From assembly GCA_963693315.1 (NCBI GenBank), contig OY856186.1:131740164-131804163 (forward strand): a stretch of DNA of 64,000 bases, read 5' to 3'. Positions 11,323-21,216 of this stretch are shown in pieces; position 1 is the first letter of the stretch; every line of letters begins with the position of its first letter. The notes below the pieces were generated by a model. The model was given only the letters and a program-made list of their open reading frames with translations, did not search any database and was not told the DNA's origin. The translations under genes and the position numbers were made by a program. Origin of the DNA: Diogma glabrata (Eukaryota; Arthropoda; Insecta; Diptera; Cylindrotomidae).

Positions 11323-12168
11323 ACGACTCTCTCGAACGAGAGACTCTATGGTCTGCTCTGGTGTCAATGGGAATCTCTGGTTAACTGGTATCACCATGCA
11401 CAATGATAGTACAGAATTCTCAATGCTGTGTACGAGTAGAGAACAATATATCAAAGTTTTTTAAAGTCGAATCCGGGTTAAGACAAGGTGATGCTATCTC
11501 TTCTATACTCTTTAATCTAGCCGTCAAAGAAACTACCGATTAACAACAATATCCTGTCAATAAATTCAGTACATATGATCGCGTATACCCTAATGATGTT
11601 GTCTTGTCATCCTCGGCCTGAGTGCAGCTGTTATGAGTGAGACTTTCAAGTCGCTTGAGAGTGGTGATAGAAAAATTGATCTTCAATTTAATTACGATAA
11701 AACCAAACATATGAATGTTTCAAGAGAGGCTGAGAAGAAAGATTTGATGTGCGGCGATGAACGAATTGAGGGAGTTGAATCTTTTAAATATTTAGGATCA
11801 ATGCTTGACTCAAACAACAGTATACTTACATATATGAAAGTTCGAATCGCTGCAGGTAATCGAACTTTCTACTCAATTTGGATCATCGTATGTATCAATT
11901 AACACCAAACTCAAGTTATACAAGACGTTGATTAGACTGGTGATGATGTATCGGTCACAAACGTGAACCCTTATACTCAAAATGACGAATCTACAATTTT
12001 GGTCCACTTAAGACAGACGATGGAGAGTACAGTACCCGATATAATTTTGAGATCAGAGACTTTATTGAGGGTCCTGATATAATAGGTTGCATCCGTTCTA
12101 ACAGGATTGGTGGGTTTGGGCATGTTCTGTTCTTCTGTTCGGGACGAACAGGCTTAAGTGGAGGCTAA

Positions 12169-12826
12169 TGTTACGAGTACAGAAAAATCTAAACGATTAC
12201 AGAAAGATCTAGACAATTACGGTCACTTCCAGGAAAATAAAATCAACAAAACACAACAGCAAGTGAATGAAATGAATAGTGTTGTTGTTGTACATGTTCT
12301 TAGAATTAAGGTCTACACAAAACAAATGATTTTATGAATCAAATCAACGTAACGTAAAATAATCGAATATTCTAATATTTTCTCAAGGTTTCTAAAAAGT
12401 GGCCGCGAAATTTCTAGGGATTAAGCAGAATGTATATAAGGAAATTACCTTTTGTAGTTTTTAATTAGTTTATTTTAAGCCTGCGATTGTGAAGTTAAAA
12501 TTATAAAAGTGATCTTTAAATTAGTGAATAAAGTTTTAAGTTTTATTGAGTAGAAATATTTTGTGTATTATTTTAAACGTTCTATTACTGGAAATTTCTA
12601 CAATCAACCGTTGGAGTTTCGGAAGCTGTTGAAAGAATATTCTAGTTAGGAATATTGTTTGCTGTATTGCTTTCCTGTTGTAGTGAAACAATTAAGGTGT
12701 TGAATACTTAATAAAACCTGGTGTTTTTGCTTACTAATCAGTGATCGAACTCAGAAAGAGATTGGGAATTACGTTTATCGAATTGTGAGTTAGGCCAATT
12801 CGAAGGAAGTTTAGAAAAACGTAACA
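12169..12826 (+). repeat. Probable LTR (solo or 3' LTR remnant)
   Basis: Begins TGTTACGAG and ends AAACGTAACA, giving TG..CA termini with a 7-bp TGTTACG/CGTAACA inverted end. Inside are TATATAAGG at about 12431 (TATA-like) and AATAAAG at about 12526 (poly(A)-signal-like), in the order expected for an LTR. Directly before it, AAGTGGAGG (12157) looks like a polypurine tract, so this may be a 3' LTR whose internal region is mostly deleted. No partner LTR in the window. Confidence 0.6.
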
Positions 12827-13435
12827 ATATTGATCCAGCATTGACATCTTCTCCTGTCATGAAACTCATTGCATCAGCCTACTAAAACAAGGATATTAAT
12901 AATTTTATAAATCTCTCAATAGTAAATTGTTTTTTCTTACCTTCATGAAAATATTTTGGGTTGTTTTTATTTTAATGTCATTCTGACATTTAACCATTTT
13001 ATCGAGTTCAGTTCTCGTTCTTGCCATATATTAAAAATTGGCGTTGTTGTTCATTGGTATAGTAGTTGTTTAGCAATTAGTAGTGCACTGTTCAACAACT
13101 GCGGCTGTTGAGAAAAGGTTTGATGCAATGTGTATTTATAGTAGTTTCTAAGTTTGAAGTTGTCTCTTGCTTTTTGGATGTCAAAGAATTTGGGTGATCT
13201 TTGATCATTTGCTGTGTAGTTTTTTTGAAAAATGAAAAGATAAATAATTAAAATGTGAAAAAAAAGCATAAGTATTTTCATTTTGAGTGTTTTAAAACCT
13301 TAAGTTTTTTAGTTGCAAATTGATAAATTGTATTGCATGTGTATTAATTAAATATTCATTTTTTCACCATTTTGTAGAGTACCGCATGTGCGGTTTATAC
13401 AGGATTATACAGGAAACATTATACCGTGCGGATTT
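12827..13435. other. No gene or repeat recognised
   Basis: AT-rich DNA between the putative LTR and the GTCATC array. A 76-codon minus-strand frame at 13051-13281 has no recognisable domain. Nothing else supported. Confidence 0.4.
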
Positions 13436-13762
13436 ACCATCATCATCGTTAGCAGCCTAACCTTTCGTAAAATTATTGTGTCTTGTTAGGCATATATGAT
13501 TGTCATCGTCATCCAGTGAAAGCAGCCTAACATATTGGAGAAATATTGTGTCTTGTTAGGCATATACAAATGTCATCGTCGTCATTTTTTATAAAATTGT
13601 CATCGCCATCCAGGGAAGTATATTATTGAAAGTCATGTATGTTAGGCATTTTTGTGAGTTATCGTCATCATCTTTAGCAGTTCATCATATTGGAAATAAT
13701 GTCTGTGGTTAGACACTTAACATTATCATCGTCACCACTGAAGTTTAATAGTTTGGAAAGTA

Positions 13763-14348
13763 TTTTTTTTTTTTTTTTTTAATAAAATGTGTTGTGTAAT
13801 AGGGTTTAGAATATGTGTCACAACAACACATAAATACCTTTTAAGACCTAGGTCTAGACCTGGGTCCCACAACAACTGGCGTTCTGAGGTGTAGATTAAC
13901 GCTTTTTTTAAACATCTGTGGGTTGAAGCCACCTGAGACTAAGTGTTCCGGCAAACTATTCCATTTGTACGCAGTTCGGACAAAGAAGTCTCTCTGCGAT
14001 CTGCCAGTATGACAGCGCGGGATCTTTACCGTTTCACTGGTTGCGGCAGCCGATTGCCGAGTGGAACGGGGGTAAGAATAAGTTTGAGGCATGATGCCGC
14101 TGATTTCATCTGAGCACTGCTGATGACGATATTTGTAAAAAACAACGAGGTCAGCAACAGTGCGACGATGTTGTAGGGAATCAAGTTTTGATGTCAAAGT
14201 TCGATCACCTACAATTCGTATAGCTCGCTTTTGAACAGAGTCCAAGAGGGCCAAGATGGAAACAGAGACAGCACCCCAAACTTGACAGCAGTACTCCATA
14301 CAGGGACGAATATAGGACTTATAAACATTGAGCAATTGGTATGGAGTG

Positions 14349-14386
<38 letters not shown>
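13763..14386 (-). mobile_element. 5'-truncated LINE 3' end with poly(A) at both ends
   Basis: Inserted in the GTCATC array. In element sense (minus) it starts directly after a ~37-nt poly(A) (plus-strand poly(T) 14350-14386), carries the C-terminal RT region, a ~75-nt 3' UTR with the TGTG..CACA hairpin, and a second poly(A) (plus-strand poly(T) 13763-13780). The shared 3' end links it to the SINE-like copies at 4.2 and 38.5 kb. Confidence 0.75.
13841..14348 (-). pseudogene. Non-LTR reverse transcriptase C-terminus
   Basis: Open minus-strand frame of ~170 residues ending in a stop. Motifs: YKSYIRPCMEYCCQVWGAV (the thumb-region YKS.IRP..EYCS.VW block common to many LINEs), LLDSVQKRAIRIVGD, RRTVADLVVFYKYRH, RDFFVRTAYKWNSLPEHLV, FKKSVNLHL. 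This arrangement is the end of a LINE ORF2 after the catalytic core. The preceding lysines come from the poly(A) junction, not from the element. The clade cannot be fixed without the RT core. Confidence 0.75.
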
Positions 14387-14869
14387 CATTTATTATTGTC
14401 ATCGCCATCACTAGAAGTTACCAGTCTTGGAAATATTATGCATATATAAATGTCATCGTCGTCATTTTTTATAAAATTGTCATCGTCATCCAGTGAACAG
14501 TTTATCATATTGGAAATAATGTCTATGGTTAGACACGTAATATTATCATCGTCATCATTGAAAGCTCAATAGTTTGGAAAATATTATATCATTTATTATT
14601 GTCATCGTCATCACTAGAAGTTGCTAGTCTTGGAAATATTATATTATGTAGCATTATCATCGTCATCATTGAAAGTTCAATAGTTTGGAAACCAATACAA
14701 AGTAAAGTTTTTAATACAGTCCACTTAGCCAACTTCATTATGTATTGCTTTTTTGTGGAGGAACGGGTTATTTTCTGCTCGGTATAATAAAACCTTTAGT
14801 TAACCATCAGGATAAACGAAGATGTGAAATAAAACATGAAGAAGACAACATTGAAGAAACAAATTAATG

Positions 14870-15018
14870 TAAATTTTAATTTTCAAAACCTCCTTATTGA
14901 GCCCACTTAAATAAAAATAAAATTTCTTTCTAATTTTTATTTTTTAAAAATATTTTTGAATGCATTTCAGGTTATTATATGCAACCCATCTTCAGCAAAC
15001 TCGATTTACGATTAAAAT
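14870..15018. repeat. Penelope-like terminal repeat, left
   Basis: Inverse of 16975-17122. Shares AACCTCCTTATTGAGCCCAC, ATGCATTTCAGGTTATTATA and CATCTTCAGCAAACTCG. Differences are mostly in the A/T runs. Confidence 0.9.
14955..14999 (-). ncRNA. Candidate hammerhead ribozyme core, left repeat
   Basis: Minus strand reads TTTG-CTGAAGA-T-GGGTT(loop)AACCT-GAAA-TGCA-TT-CAAA. It fits CUGANGA, a 5-bp stem II (one G-U pair), GAAA, a minimal stem III with a self-complementary UGCA loop, a UU cleavage site and a 4-bp stem I. Hammerhead motifs with very short stem III are known in Penelope-like terminal repeats. Activity is not shown. Confidence 0.55.
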
Positions 15019-15059
15019 ATTTTGAACAGGGGTTTAAATTTTTTCCATAAAACCAGTAC

Positions 15060-16256
15060 ATTTACCATTAGAAGATGTTGTTGTTGATATTGAAACAATT
15101 TTAAAATTTAAATCACAGTTTGAACAGAATGATATCAGAGCTGAAACCAAGTCTATTATTTTGAATCTTAATCTTCAGAATAATAGATCAAATGAAAATC
15201 AAACAAATTTCAAAAACACCATTAAACATTTAAATGAAAAGACTGCGTTTATGTTAAGGCTGATAAAGGTAATAAATTAGTTATATTAGACGTGTAGATT
15301 ATGAAAATCGTGTATTAAATTTATATCAAGAAAGTGGGTATAAAAAACTAACGAAAACTCCTCTTCCAAAAATTATAAAACAGGCAGATAATGTTAGAAA
15401 GCAAATAAGTAATGTTTTTGGTAATAATTTCAAATTCAGTTTAAAAGTTTCTAATCCACAAGTTCCAAAATTATATTGTCTACCAAAGTTACATAAACCT
15501 GGAAATAAAGTTCGTCCAATTATTAGTAACATTAATGCACCATTTGAAAAAATGGCAAAATGGTTAGTTAAAGAACTTAAAATTCTACCAAAATTTAAAA
15601 CCAAAAAATAAAAAGATAAAATTAAAGATATCCAATTAGAAAATGATGAGATAATGGTTTCCTTTGATGTTGTTTCTTTATTTCCATCAATACCTGTACA
15701 AGATGCTTGGAATGCACTGCATGAACATTTGAATAATTATGATGTTCCTTTGGAAAAATTAAATGTTTATATGGAAATTGCTATTTGTTGTATGGATCAA
15801 AATTTTTTTCAATATCAAAATGAATTTTATGAAATTTTAAATGGAACAGCAATGGGTAATTCTTTATCTCCTTTATTAGCTGAATTGTTCATGGCATGTT
15901 TTGAAATTTTTTTGTTACATTCTCAAAAATTACCGAGGATATGGCTACGTTATGTTGATGATGTTTTTGCTATTGTTAAAAATGTTGACATAGATACATT
16001 AATGAATACGATAAACACACAATGTGATAGTATAAAATTTACAAAAGAAATTGAGAATGAAGGTAAAATTGTTTTTATTGATTTAATGTTAGAGAGAGTG
16101 AATGATAAAATTGATATATCCATATACCATAAAGATACGAATACCTTAAGATATATAACATCAGATTCACACTGTCCTGTTCAAAACAAATTAGCTGTTT
16201 TCCACTCAATGATACATAAACTTATTAGACTTCCATTATTAATTAAAAATTATTAA
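15060..16256 (+). pseudogene. Penelope-like reverse transcriptase
   Basis: Reconstructable by eye in three frames. N-terminal part from ~15060 (PLEDVVVDIETILKFK), then ADKGNKLVILDV near 15255, VPKLYCLPKLHKPGNKVRP near 15465, a stop near 15609, then an open piece 15654-16256 with MVSFDVVSLFPSIPV at its start, GTAMGNSLSPLLAELFM and the catalytic YVDD at residues 100-103. The LPKLHK and D[VI].SLFTSIP-type motifs are typical of Penelope-group RTs. The open piece ends at a stop near 16254 and the frame continues past it. Non-functional as it stands. Confidence 0.88.
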
Positions 16257-16886
16257 AAAGAATATGAAAGAGTTAAAACAGTTGCTGTAAAAAATGGATA
16301 TAATGAGACAATGGTAGACCGGTTGGTATCCAAACATTCTACAAAAATTTCAAGATCTAATATGACAACACTATTTTCCCAGAATTCTCGTTTGTCAAAC
16401 AATGAACAAAACAAACGTGTTTGTTTGACATATGCACCAAAAATAACTAATAAACTTAAAAAAGTTTTTAAAAAACATAAAATGGATATTGTTTTTTGTA
16501 ATAAGGAACAGTTAAAACATAAATTAGGATCAACTAAAGATAAAACACATGATCATGATAAAGTTGGTATTTATGAACTATCATGTGGTGATTCTAACAA
16601 AAAATATTATGGGCAGACACGTAGGGGTTTAAAGAAGCGTTTTAAAGAACATGCTGCATACATCAAAACAAACCAACCAAATAAATCTGCAATAGCAAAA
16701 CATGTCTTGGAAAATCAACATTTAAATTTTTCAATCAATAATATGAAGTTGAAGAAGGAGGTGCTCGACAACAATAAATTGGATGCTTTTGAATCCCTTT
16801 ATATTCATAAAGACATCAATGCAATTAACATTGATAAAGGCAACATAAATTCCGATTTATTTAATTTATTTACAAACCATTTTTAA
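16257..16886 (+). pseudogene. GIY-YIG endonuclease domain of Penelope-like element
   Basis: Open frame 16311-16886 (191 codons), the C-terminal continuation of the RT. It contains GIYELSCG (residues 86-93), YYGQTRRGLKKRFKEH (99-114) and a following KSAIAKHVLENQH, which together form the GIY-YIG core: GIY, Y(I/Y)G, the catalytic Arg of the RxL..R..EH block, and the H...H segment of the animal Penelope type. YIG has become YYG. The role is first-strand nicking of target DNA before reverse transcription. It ends before the right inverted repeat. Confidence 0.88.
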
Positions 16887-16974
16887 ACTTGTTAGACTTT
16901 GTTTTTATTTTTTAAATTTTTTCATAATGTTAGCTTTGTTTTTTATATTGTTTTATTGAAAATTCTTTTTTCTT

Positions 16975-17122
16975 TTTTAATCATAAATCGAGTTTGCTGA
17001 AGATGGGTTGCATATAATAACCTGAAATGCATTCAAAAATATTTAAAAAAAATAAAAATTGGAAAGATATTTTATTTTTATTTAAGTGGGCTCAATAAGG
17101 AGGTTTTGAAAATTAAAATATA
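16975..17122. repeat. Penelope-like terminal repeat, right
   Basis: Inverse of 14870-15018. Follows the end of the endonuclease frame by ~90 bp of T-rich DNA. Confidence 0.9.
16993..17037 (+). ncRNA. Candidate hammerhead ribozyme core, right repeat
   Basis: Same arrangement as the left copy, on the plus strand: core CTGAAGA 16997-17003, stem II 17005-17009 with 17019-17023, GAAA 17024-17027, predicted cleavage after T17033, stem I 16993-16996 with 17034-17037. The two cores point outward, away from each other. The pairing is read by eye only. Confidence 0.55.
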
Positions 17123-18231
17123 TATTTACGGAGTTCCACAAGTTCAAGACTTATTTATAAATTATTTATAAAAAAAATATAATTTATAAATATAATTAAA
17201 TTAATGTAAGCTTTTAATTGAATTTTAATTTATATAATTTTTGATTTGTTTTTGAATAAATTATTTTTCATGTTAGCAATTAATAGTTTTGTTAAATTAT
17301 TCATTCTGTGATTCATAATATAAGAGATCTCCAAGTGTAATCAGTTTGTTTGTTATAAATTCAGTGTTCCGGCGTAATTTCATATAGTTTTTCTAAACTT
17401 TCCGGTGTAAAGTAATGTAATATAATATTCGTATAAAGCTCCATTTCGTAACAAAGTTTTAAAAAACTACACTGTGTGGTAATTCTAAATATATTTATTC
17501 AGTGTAAAGTCGTCTTTTTCCATAAAAAAGTCTTGCTCTATTGACTTTTTTTATAGTAGAAAACTTTTTTATAGTATGTGTAACACTTTTTTCCAAAAAA
17601 AGTCATGGAAAGTAAAAAAAAAGTCATGGATAAATAAAAAGTCTTCATCTTTTTTCCGTATGCACTTATATGATTTTCATATCTTCTATTTCAAAAATTA
17701 AAAAAGACAAAAAAAAAAGACTAATGGAGAACTAACTAAAAATATCAAAACCATTGCGAAACCCAATATGCTTTGGTTGGTTTTCTACTTATATTATTTA
17801 CAAACAGAATTAACTTTTGTTGCTGAGGAAGCTGAGACTAAAGTTTAAATTTGGAAAACATTTACTAAGTCGTGTAATATATTCTCCATATTAGAAATTC
17901 AAAGCGCGAACGGTTTGTGTTAATCGTTTTGTTTTTGTGAGAGAAAAATAAATATTTGTCACGGGTGGTGCTCAAAACCAGTTGCCATTTGGTAATACAA
18001 GCGGTCAAAACAGGATTGATTTTTTTCAGGCCCTCCATAAAACAATTAATTTTGGTTTCATCTCAATACTTTGATTTTTTGGTTACTGTTAATTTTTTTA
18101 AAATCGTCCTATGCAAAATTGACCGCTTTTTATCGTTTCCTTACATTTGTAATCACATATGTACGGTATCAAGGGATCTTTATATGAAATGACCCATCCT
18201 TGCAAAGAAATTCTTCTTATTTAAACTGATT
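17123..18231. other. AT-rich sequence, no gene recognised
   Basis: Contains a cluster of AAAAAAGTC/GACTTTTTT motifs in both orientations at 17515-17650 that could fold, and a 78-codon frame at 17956-18192 with no recognisable domain. Nothing else supported. Confidence 0.4.
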
Positions 18232-18877
18232 GTGGAGTCATATTAGCATTTTATATTGATGTAAAAGCAAAGTTGAATTTTTTTTTGTTTTATGTTAGGG
18301 ACATAAAAGTTAGTAGGCATGTAATTATTTAGCAAATTTGGAGGTCCGGAAGTTCTTCAAAAATGGTAAAAACAGGTTTTTTGGTGTTTTTTGAGTAGGT
18401 CGCTTCACTATTTTTGAAATATTTCGGGCTTTAATGATCATATAAAAAAAAAAAGAAATGAAAAATTTTTATGATTAAATTTTGAATCCATCTAGGTACT
18501 CTAAAAGTGTAACCTAACCTCAACAAACCGAATCGCGTGATTTTTTTTTTAACTACATTTATGATAAGGGATTTCTTGAAAATTTCAGGGAACATGTATT
18601 TTAATAGTCAAAGGCTGTATTCTAAACGACGACTAAATTGTACTAAACTGCTAAATCTAAATTTAATTTTACAAAATTACCGAATTTTAATTTAAATTAA
18701 TATAAGGTAAAGTTTGCTAGAAAACATTTCAGTTTCACTCTAAATATTAACAAAACAGTAGCATAGTAAATAATTGCGTATGTGTATTTGAACAGATTCA
18801 AATGTTTTTCTTAGTGTTTCATAAACAAAGTGTTAATATAGTAGAATTTGTATATAAATAAAAATTATTTAAAAAAT

Positions 18878-21216
18878 AATGTGGCTTTTTTCTAATACCG
18901 GCCTATACTCGAAAACTGAAGCTATTGCCGGCTCAAAAGATTTCTAATTCCGGCCTCTCTACTATTTGCACTTGAAATATGTTTTAACAAATAACTAAAC
19001 GACAAAAATTGTTTATTTAGAAACAAAATATATGTACATATAGGCATATAAAATAAACATAATAGAAACAAAACAAAAATCAACTTCTGCAAATATTGCA
19101 AATTAAAAAAAATCTTTAAAAAAATTTGGTTGTGATTACGTATTTAGTCCATTGCATCTATTTCAGGAATCGAAAATAACCCTCTTTTATTAATTGGTTT
19201 GGGAGGATTAATTAATGATACAATTTCATTAAAGTCGTACCAAATAATGTCTTCAGGCTCTGACCACTTCCAGTGAACACCAACTCTCTCCATAGCCTTA
19301 ACGTAATATCTGCTTTTATCGATGTCCAAAATAATTCCAGGAAAGTAGTTTTCTTCGTATGTTACAATAACATGCTGACCTTTTTTATAGTTGCCTCTGT
19401 TAGATGTTACTTTTTTATCAGGTGCTTCACTTTTTCCCGTTTTTTTCTCGGTTTTTCCCTCTTGGGCTTCTTTGTTAATAACTATTTTCGTTTTTCTTTC
19501 TTTTTTCTGTAATTTTTGTTTCTTTTTTTCATCCTTTGCATCCATTTCAGCCTCCACTCTTCTTTGGTATTCCATGGATTCATCCGAGATGGCGACAATA
19601 GGTGTAAGCTTTCTTGTTACCTTTTTCTTCGCCGTTTGATCCTTTTTTTTCGGAAAATAAAACGCATCTTTAAATGGGGTAGGAAATTTAGGCGGTGTTA
19701 TTGAAAATGATTCATTTAAATTTTGTATATTTGTTTGATTAATTGGGTTAGAATTTGAATCAGATGCGGATGTGAGTACTTCTGTTGTTATTTTATTAAC
19801 GTTAGAAGGTGGGGTGGATGGCTCATCCATTGAGAAATTACTTATAAGTATTTGGGAAGTGGACCGACATACCTCTGGTGGGTCAATATTTTCTTTATTG
19901 CACCCAAAATTATTAAAAGGGTCGACAACATTTAATGGTTCAATTCTAAGAATTTTTATATTGCTTGTACTTCCAATTTCTTCAGAAATATTCTCAGGCT
20001 TTATCGGATCATATCTACAAGATCAAAAACGGTGTAATATTCATCATTGGCAAATTATTAAGAAAGGTTGAGTCTCCTATGTCATCATCATTGTTCTCAT
20101 TTAACTCTGGTTCTTGGTCATCATTTTGTACTGGTTCAGTTGCTTTCCAAAAGTCAAACAATTTTTTATATTTAGCATCTTCTTGCCAAGTACAATGACG
20201 ATTTGCTTTAAACAAGGCGATAGTGTTAGGTGAAAGTTTTTTTTCAAATACACTTTTAAAGCTAAAAGGGATATCAGTCCTATTTGTATTAGCAGGCTCT
20301 ACTTGACTTTTTTTATTTAATTTGTGGTACGGTATACTTTCTACGTTAAATGGAAATAGTCCCGTACATTTAAAGGAATTTCGAATCATTTCAACCTTAA
20401 AAGTAGAGTCAAAACACTCTTTGACCAGTGAAGCAATTGCATGTGTAAAGTGATGTAATTGCATTAATATTTAAACTTATTATGGCTTTGTAACTTATGA
20501 ACAGTATTAAATAAACTCGTAAATAAACAGTTCTTATAATTTTAACAATCCTAATAATATAGCAGCATCTATTGAACGAAATTAAAATGTTTCTCAGTTT
20601 TATCTGGAAAAAGTATAGGACGGAATTTGGTAATTATCTAGTTTAAAGGTATTTGTATCCAAAAGAATGTAAAAAAAAAATTATTTTATTAAAAATAGTC
20701 CAAAAAAACTGGAACTGAAAATATACATCAAAACTGCTAATTACGGCCTATTAAACCGGTAATAGCAAAATAGTAAAAATTCGTAATCCAATACCGGCCT
20801 AATAACTTTTTTAACATTTCTTTATGTTTATATGAAAATAACACAAAAAACGTACTAGAATGTTATAGCAATATAATTTAAAAGTTTCGACACCAATTAC
20901 TTACCAAATTATTCCTGAATTTGTAGCTTAAACTAAATAGTAAATGAACTGTTCCTAAAACGCAAATTTTTAAGGGTCTTAACAGCTAAGACATCTGGCG
21001 CCACCAACTCACTCGATTATACTAAATACTCCGTGTATAATTCGCATTTCCCCTACCACTTTCTTAGATATAGAGGCTCAATAGATTTTTAAGTAAATTA
21101 CTAACGCATTTCGTTAATTAAGGGCGACACAAAATAAAAAGACATTAAATGTGACTTTTATTATTGGGCCGGAATTAGGTAACAAAAAGTGATAGGCCGG
21201 TAATAGGCCATTTTAC
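18878..21216 (-). mobile_element. Pogo-like DNA transposon, 5' coding part lost
   Basis: Both ends carry repeated, mutually inverted TA[AT]TACCGGCCTAT motifs (18901-18915, 21190-21212), with more copies at 18930, 18953, 20745 and 20808. The single coding region (minus) is the C-terminal part of a pogo/Tigger-like transposase. The DDE core and DNA-binding domain are missing, so this is an internally deleted copy. Exact termini are uncertain: the right end reads AAGGTAAAATGGCC in inverse, and the left looks degraded. Confidence 0.6.
19144..20464 (-). pseudogene. Pogo/Tigger-like transposase C-terminal region
   Basis: Two open pieces joined by a frame change near 20015. The first (20464-20015) has FTHAIASLVKECFDSTFKV and IRNSFKCTGLFPFNVESI, the block that follows the DDE core in pogo-like transposases (..AF..CGI.PFN...). 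The second (19830-19144) is a low-complexity Lys-rich linker followed by a compact C-terminal domain: GNYKKGQHVIVTYEENYFPG, VGVHWKWSEPEDIIWY. The catalytic domain is absent upstream. The linker is Ser/Thr/Pro-rich, then Lys/Glu-rich (residues ~85-130). Confidence 0.68.

Larger units (their letters stand above)
9151..12128 (+). mobile_element. RTE-like LINE, truncated copy, split by hAT
   Basis: Two segments (9151-9913 and 11323-12128) are collinear with the linker/RT/C-terminal part of the RTE-like LINE on the minus strand at 23684-36334. Both ends are truncated: the endonuclease is absent, and the match stops at 12128 inside the C-terminal WFGHV region. The interruption is a TIR element with a 10-bp target duplication. 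The intact sequence across that site is seen in the other copy (31250-31290 on the opposite strand), which proves the insertion. No intact frame remains. Confidence 0.85.
13436..14700. repeat. GTCATC-rich degenerate tandem array
   Basis: Repeated 60-120-bp units, each with TGTCATCGTCATC or its variants followed by a spacer such as AGCAGCCTAACATATTGGA, TCATATTGGAAATAATGTCT or GTTCAATAGTTTGGAAA. The array runs 13436-13762, is interrupted by the LINE fragment, and resumes at 14387-14700. The unit at 14565-14605 shows the uninterrupted sequence that corresponds to the LINE insertion site. Confidence 0.75.
14870..17122 (+). mobile_element. Penelope-like element with inverted terminal repeats
   Basis: A ~2.25-kb unit with a Penelope-type RT followed by a GIY-YIG endonuclease, bounded by ~148-bp inverted repeats (14870-15018 and 16975-17122, roughly 93% identical by eye). 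RT plus C-terminal GIY-YIG is diagnostic of endonuclease-bearing Penelope-like elements. Terminal repeats of this group can be direct or inverted. The coding part is broken by at least four lesions (frame changes near 15253 and 15293, stops near 15609 and 16254), all close to the intact sequence, so the copy decayed fairly recently. Confidence 0.92.

Noticed and set aside
13841..14389. N-terminal poly-lysine start of the LINE frame
   Set aside because: The lysines are translated from the poly(A) junction, not part of the element's protein.
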